The notes beneath the pieces are model-generated. The model searched no databases. It was not told where the DNA came from and was given only the letters and a program-made list of their open reading frames with translations. The position numbers and the translations under genes were made by a program. Positions 59,006 through 64,000 of a stretch of 64,000 nucleotides of DNA are shown here, piece after piece (positions within the stretch are counted from its first letter, which is position 1; each line of letters begins with the position of its first letter). This DNA is from Clonostachys chloroleuca (taxonomy: Eukaryota; Ascomycota; Sordariomycetes; Hypocreales; Bionectriaceae), in the NCBI GenBank assembly GCA_037952775.1, contig JBANAY010000003.1:744001-808000 (forward strand), in the 5' to 3' direction.

Positions 59006-59915
59006 TGTTGAATTGAGAGACTATAGCCACTATAAGTTAGTGACCGTATCGCTATAAGTTAGCGGTTGCAACCACTAACCTTTAGCGGTCGCAACCACTA
59101 ACTGTTAGCGATCGTAGCCACTGACTGTTAGCGATCGTAGCCACTAACTGTTAGCGATCGCTATCCCCTGTAACAGCTAGCCAATAGCGATTGAGACCGC
59201 TATCCGATAGCGACTACGATCACTAGCCAATAGCGGTTGCAGCCACTGTGGGTCAGTGGCTACAGGCCGCTATGACCGCTACGGCTTAGCGGGCTCCAGT
59301 TCCTCTTTAGGGCTAGGAGCGTCAGCAGCGTTATTTATAGGTTATTAGGCTATAATAGTCTAAATAAGGGTCTAGAAAATTCAGGAAAAAGTCTGAGTAA
59401 CTTCTAGTAGCCTAACCTATACCCAAGCTACCCTATAACTAATCTACCCTAGACTAGACCTTAGATCTTAGATATCTTCTTCAGCTTTAAAGATAAGATA
59501 TCTAATATCTATACTTAACTGATCAGCTTAACTAGCTCTTTCAGATAAAAGTAGGTCTTAAAAAGGTTATATATATCTGTCTTATAGTTTGGTAGTTATA
59601 AGTTGATTTTTTAGATTTCCTATAGTAATGAATTTTGCGGAAAATCAAAAGTAGTCCGGGAAGCTGCTATAGCGGGTTTTAGAGTAGTTTTTAGTCGGTA
59701 GACCTATAAGAGAAATTAGTATATTTTTTCAGTTCCTCTTACTAAAATAAGATTCTTTTGTACTATAAAATATACTATAAACTGACTTTCTAGTATAAAA
59801 TTTGACTAAGTTATAGAGGAGTATTCACTATAAGTTAGAAGCTAAATTTTCTGCTGCTGCTAGTTATAGCGGTCTCAAGGCCTAATACACCTTGTAGGCT
59901 ACTGTAATTTCAACA
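59006..59915. mobile_element. 910-bp TIR element with 8-bp target duplication (hAT- or KDZ-like)
   Basis: The left end reads TGTTGAATTGAGAG and the right end, reverse-complemented, TGTTGAAATTACAG, a short imperfect TIR. Flanks are ATAATATT (58998-59005) and ATAGTATT (59916-59923), an 8-bp duplication with one G/A difference. The first 280 bp are packed with subterminal repeats. No transposase frame, so it is non-autonomous. An 8-bp duplication is typical of hAT and of Kyakuja/Dileera/Zisupton elements. A TG...CA LTR with a 5-bp duplication fits less well. Confidence 0.55.
59028..59290. repeat. Subterminal array of TTAGCGRTCG/CACTAAC units, both orientations
   Basis: At least eight copies of an about 20-bp unit (for example CCACTAACTGTTAGCGATCG), several inverted (AATAGCGATTGAGACCGCTA, GTCAGTGGCTACAGGCCGC). 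They form a GC-richer palindromic patch inside AT-rich DNA, suited to transposase binding or hairpin formation. Confidence 0.75.
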
Positions 59916-60722
59916 ATAGTATTAATTAAGGTAATCAGCTTTATATAAATTATAGCTATAAATACTAAATTTAATAAGGCCCTTAGTAAGCTCTTACTTA
60001 GACCTTCCTCCTTAAGATAATACTAATAAATATATATATTTTACAGTATAAATTATAGAGCAGTTAGAAGCTAGCTAATAATCAAAAGATATAGTAATAG
60101 TAGTTATATAATAATATTATTTATATTTATTATTATAACAGAGCCTTATATAAGAATTTTACCTCTAGCAATAGAAAAACAGTATATTTATAGTATAAAT
60201 ATATCTCTAACTTTAAAAACTATAAGTATTAGCCTTATAAGGGTATTTAAATTAGCTAAATCTATATATAAAGCTCGTTAAAGCAGCCTGCTTTAGCTCA
60301 AATTAATAGAAATATATCTAAGAAGAGAGGTCAGAGGACTGAGTACGGATACAGTATATATTAAGTACTAATTTGTACTAGTCAGAATTACTAGTACTTC
60401 TATTACCAGCAAATTATTACCTAAATAAATATATCTTCGATATAGCTTCATATTATTAGCTTGAGACCCTTGTCGTGGTATCTCCACTGGCGTTTGTACA
60501 GTCAAAGAGATAGAGCTAGAGGTACATAAATTGCATAATAGTTAACTAGTTAGTTACATACACGGATTGCCTCTGCTTTGGGGCCCTACAGCGTCACAGA
60601 TCCATCAAATCCTCTTGCAACATAAGTCCCTGCTGTTTCCTAGCTAGCTACAAACCCAAATATACTACTAATCATTCTATTATATCAAGATCCCAGAGAT
60701 AAAACTTTCAATAAGACCTTTA

Positions 60723-61229
60723 CTACTTTGCTTGAGCAAGTGCAATCGCATCGCCGATCAAGCCTAACATCGAGGCCAAAAATGGGTGGGATGGTGCACT
60801 CCACCCTGCCTCCACAGGTAGCCTTTCGTAGCTCAACCACAGAGAAACGTGATCTTTTGGTGCCCGCAGACGTCCATAGTCTTCAGCGGTACCTGTTGTA
60901 GGGATAGGGTCGTGGCTCATGATCATGAGGATGAGCGCTGTCTCGCCCAGTGACTGTCCCTTGAAGGTAGCGGTCAGGGGAGGGGATAATGCTTCAACTC
61001 GGTTGCGGCTCCTAGCCAGGGAGGCAACGCTGAGGTAGCTATCTGATGTGTCGGCAAGGAGTGCGTTGAGTTGGTCTATGTTAACATGGAGACTGTCGCC
61101 AGCGAAATCCTCCCGTGTGAGTGACGCGTCATGCTCTGTAATACCATGAGCATTCAGTTCTTCAAGATCGATGAGTTCCTTTCCAAGTAGTGAGAATGCC
61201 CAGGGGTGATTGCCAGGGCACCCTGGCGG
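60723..61229 (-). pseudogene. Peroxidase family 2 (chloroperoxidase-like) gene fragment
   Basis: The open frame from 61229 down to the stop at 60723 gives 168 residues without an ATG at the start. It reads PGCPGNHPWAF, then ELNAHGITEHDASLTREDFAGD, then LGETALILMIMSHDP and DHVSLWLSYERLPVEAGWSAPSHP. The EHDASLTRxDF and ERLPxExGW motifs are typical of heme-thiolate peroxidases/haloperoxidases of the Peroxidase_2 family. The expected proximal Cys-Pro region (PCPxLNxxANHG) is not intact: only GCPGNHPW is seen near the start, so the N-terminal part is missing, altered or in an exon I cannot find. The solo LTR at 61260 sits 31 bp upstream of this frame and may have cut the gene. Base composition is normal, with no RIP. 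Confidence 0.65.
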
Positions 61230-61259
61230 TCAAAGTGGATAGCTTGAGCAAGCGCTACT

Positions 61260-61624
61260 TGTTACGAATTTGACCAACGTGCATCATCACGTGTGGACCC
61301 CACTTTTTCTCTCCAATCACGACTGGATCATTCGGATCTCACGATGATCCTCATGATCCTCAACTCAGGATCATCGCCAAGCCTCAATGATCCCCTAGTA
61401 TATATGCACATTCATTTCACTAGATAGAACACTCTTTCAGACAGTTATCAATAACATCGTCTACGCATCTATTGTTACTAGCTCCACAATACTCGCACAT
61501 TGACAGTGACTCGCATTGCACAGCCTAAGACAACCTGATCGCGCCACTCAGAACAATACTCTGATTGGTTCAACCCCGACCTACCCTAGACCCCGTCCAG
61601 TGTAAGTCATCCAACCGTCACACT
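61260..61624 (+). mobile_element. Solo gypsy LTR, 365 bp, un-RIPed (U3 subtype B)
   Basis: It starts TGTTACGAATTTGACC and ends CAACCGTCACA, flanked by an exact duplication CTACT (61255-61259 and 61625-61629). It is the un-mutated equivalent of the gypsy-2 LTRs and therefore a reference for what RIP changed in them. Confidence 0.93.
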
Positions 61625-62999
61625 ACTGAAATGTTTTCCGTCGAAATTCCGCGGCCGTCATGGGCGCTGTCAGATACGCGTTAGTTGAAAAAATAAGTAT
61701 AGGGTGGGCCTTTTGGCTGGTATTGTTCCTTCAGTAGATATTAAGATACAGGGTAGGCATAGGGTAAAGATCATTAGAGAAGTCGTGTGATATTTTTTTA
61801 CCTACTGCGGATACTTATTAGCTAGTGTGTTAATACTGTATATACTATCAAGTAACAGCCCGATTAAGGAAAGAAACAGGCTATAATAGATTATTCAGGC
61901 TCAGCAGGAGTATAGCCAAGCTTGTAATAGATCCTTATAGATCTAATAAAACTAGCTGTAATAGATTCTTATATATTTAGTAAAACTAGCTATAATATAT
62001 CCTTATAGATAGACTATATTTATATATAATATTATCTAGTATCTAAATTTATACTTAAGGGTTATACTAGAAAAATATAGATAGATATCTCTATTATTAT
62101 ATACTCTTATCTAGCTTATATAATTAGGGATATAAATAAATTCCAGTAACCTAGCTAATAATTAATCTCTTAAGTATGTAATCTTAATATATAGTATAGT
62201 AATCCCTTTTTAAGAAAATTAATTCTATCTATAGACTAGTCTCAGCTAATCTTATCCCCTAAGCTTATCTAATTAGTAATTAGATTAGAAGTAGATAATA
62301 AGGGTATAATATTCTGAGTATACTAGAAGCTTACTAAAGATCTTTTTATAGCTAGTAGATAGACTCATTTCTATATATAATAAAGTTAGCTTTTTAAGTA
62401 CTAAGTAAATCTAGATTAAGATTATTTATAATTTCTATAAGAGGAGGTAGAAATAATAAACTACTAGAAGAGTTATAGTTCTAATATTAATTATTTTATT
62501 ATATTATAATATAGATATTAGTATTAAAATAACTACTTATTTTATTATCTTTTTATATAAGACCTTTAATAGTTTTTATAATATTTATATTTATTCTATT
62601 ATATTTTTAGAGTAAAAACCTCTAAAAAAATAAAGCTAAAAAGAGTATTTTTTTCTAAATAATAATTTAATATTTTAGAAAATATTATTAGTCTTTATCT
62701 CTAGTTCTATAAGCTCTATAGTAAAATAAAGAGTTTAGAAGATAAGTCTTACTCTTCTTTAGAAGGCTTTAGCTCTAGCTAGTATAAGATAGTTTATTAT
62801 ATCTATTAAGTTTATTAGTTAAACTCTAAGAATAAGAATAGCTCTATTTTCTAAACTCCTAGATAATTTCTATACTCTTTAAATTTATATTACTAATACT
62901 TATCTTATTTTTACTAAAATTAAATATAGATTAAAATATAATCTTTATTTACTTTTTAAATTATTATTTATATAGTTTATATAATAGCTAAACTTTTAA
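61625..62999. other. AT-rich RIPed region, unassigned
   Basis: Normal composition to about 61860, then increasingly AT-rich. A short repeated phrase (AAAACTAGCTATAATA with TCCTTATAGAT) occurs two or three times near 61930-62010. No element could be identified. Confidence 0.4.
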
Positions 63000-63922
63000 T
63001 TTTACTATATTTAAAGAATATCCTAAGATCAGATTATATATAACTAGATTTATATAATTTATTTTTAACTAAGTTTCAGTCTATATTTAATCTTTAACTT
63101 TATTTTTTTTATCTTTTTATTTATATAAGCTAAAGTAAAATAATAATATCTCTAAAAACTCTAAAAAGAGCTTACTAAGTATATAACTTAGCTATAAGCT
63201 CTAAGAGAGAATACTTATTATATTCTATAATTAATTATAATATCTCTCTAAGCTTATTATTATTAACTACCTATTATAATAGTAATAATAGATACTTCTA
63301 ATATTATTATTCTCTATAGTTAGAATCTGATTATTATAAGTAACTAGGTTTTTATATATATTATAGTTATTATTAATAATAATTATTAGAATCTCTTTTT
63401 ATATATTAATTACTTAAGTTTATAATCTATTATAGATTTATTTATAATAATAAAGCTACTCTCTCTAATATAGATCTAGTAATTATATCTATTAGATTTA
63501 TTACTCTATCTAGTAACTAGCTATTAGGAAGATATATAGATAACTTTAATCTTTATTATACTTATAGAGAACTATATAAATATTTCTCTAGTATTTAATA
63601 ATTATTATAATCTAAGTTATTATATATAGTTCTAGTAGATAATATACTAAATTAAATTAATCTAAACTAGAGTAACTCTTTAAATTTAAAATCTATTTAG
63701 ATTAATTATATTAAGTAGATAGAATAGAATAGAATTAAATTAAAATATTAAAAAGTTTATTAAATAAAGAAATTAAATTAAATAAGATTAATTAGATAGT
63801 ATTTAGAATTATAGTAAATTAATTAATTACTATTTTAGAATATTTAAAGAAAAATATAATAGCTAAGAAGTTATAATATACTAATTAAAAGACTAAATAT
63901 AGTTTTATATAGTACTTTTTAG
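63000..63922 (+). repeat. About 0.93-kb dispersed repeat, copy 2
   Basis: Same orientation as 41460-42400, more heavily RIPed. After about 63922 the two copies diverge. Confidence 0.75.
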
Positions 63923-64000
63923 CTTTATAAAGAATTTATCTTAGAGATATCTTAGATTTAAATATCTTTATAGTACTTATTAAGAGGATATAGTTCTAGA

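Larger units (their letters stand above)
58439..60470. other. Moderately RIPed repeat region of unknown family
   Basis: Host sequence of the gypsy-2 and TIR-element insertions. Decayed frames only; it may be one more DNA transposon or retroelement that I cannot name. Confidence 0.35.

Overview
This window looks like a chromosome segment of a filamentous ascomycete, probably Eurotiomycetes (Aspergillus/Penicillium type). The reasons are short 47-90 nt GT-AG introns, PDR-type ABC, GH31, GH5 and sugar-transporter genes of fungal type, a Pth11-like rhodopsin-domain gene, and AT-rich blocks in which transposon coding frames are full of TAA/TAG. That pattern (C to T on both strands, mostly in CpA) is the signature of repeat-induced point mutation (RIP). 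Genus is inference; no rRNA or species marker is present.

Layout. 1-9.6 kb is nested retrotransposons: an LTR element entering from the left (3' LTR 2806-3047) sits inside a RIP-decayed Ty3/Gypsy element (3048-9237), which also carries a 436-bp TRIM-like insertion and a 180-bp solo LTR. 9.6-37.8 kb is a gene island: a VOC/glyoxalase gene cut off at the repeat border, a SnoaL-like gene, a PDR multidrug ABC transporter, a TPR remnant, a methyltransferase, a DJ-1/Hsp31-like gene, an F-box/ankyrin pseudogene, a divergent GH31 alpha-xylosidase/MFS sugar transporter pair, a SET-domain gene with a frameshift, a GH5 exo-beta-1,3-glucanase and a damaged AtuA/DUF1446 gene. 37.9-46.5 kb is again AT-rich repeat, with gypsy LTR pieces, a putative TIR DNA transposon and a second 180-bp solo LTR. 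47.7-50 kb holds a Pth11-like receptor gene and a zinc-knuckle fragment. 50.4-64 kb is mostly transposon: a solo LTR (375 bp), a complete RIPed gypsy element (50972-58438), a 910-bp TIR element with 8-bp target duplication and subterminal repeats, a Peroxidase_2 gene fragment, another solo LTR (365 bp), and a decayed repeat that also occurs at 41.5 kb.

How the parts relate. The clearest functional unit is the alpha-xylosidase and sugar transporter, transcribed away from a shared 1.2-kb promoter with GGCTAA (XlnR-type) and SYGGRG (CreA-type) motifs. This suggests uptake and intracellular breakdown of xylosyl oligosaccharides such as isoprimeverose. The other genes show no obvious common pathway. 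At least four (ABC N-terminus, ankyrin, SET, AtuA) need a one-base shift or a stop read-through, so the island is either decaying or affected by indel errors in the assembly. No strong candidate for an entirely new biological system was seen. The most informative signals are the transposon boundaries with exact target-site duplications, the two LTR subtypes with different U3 regions, and the contrast between RIPed and un-RIPed insertions.
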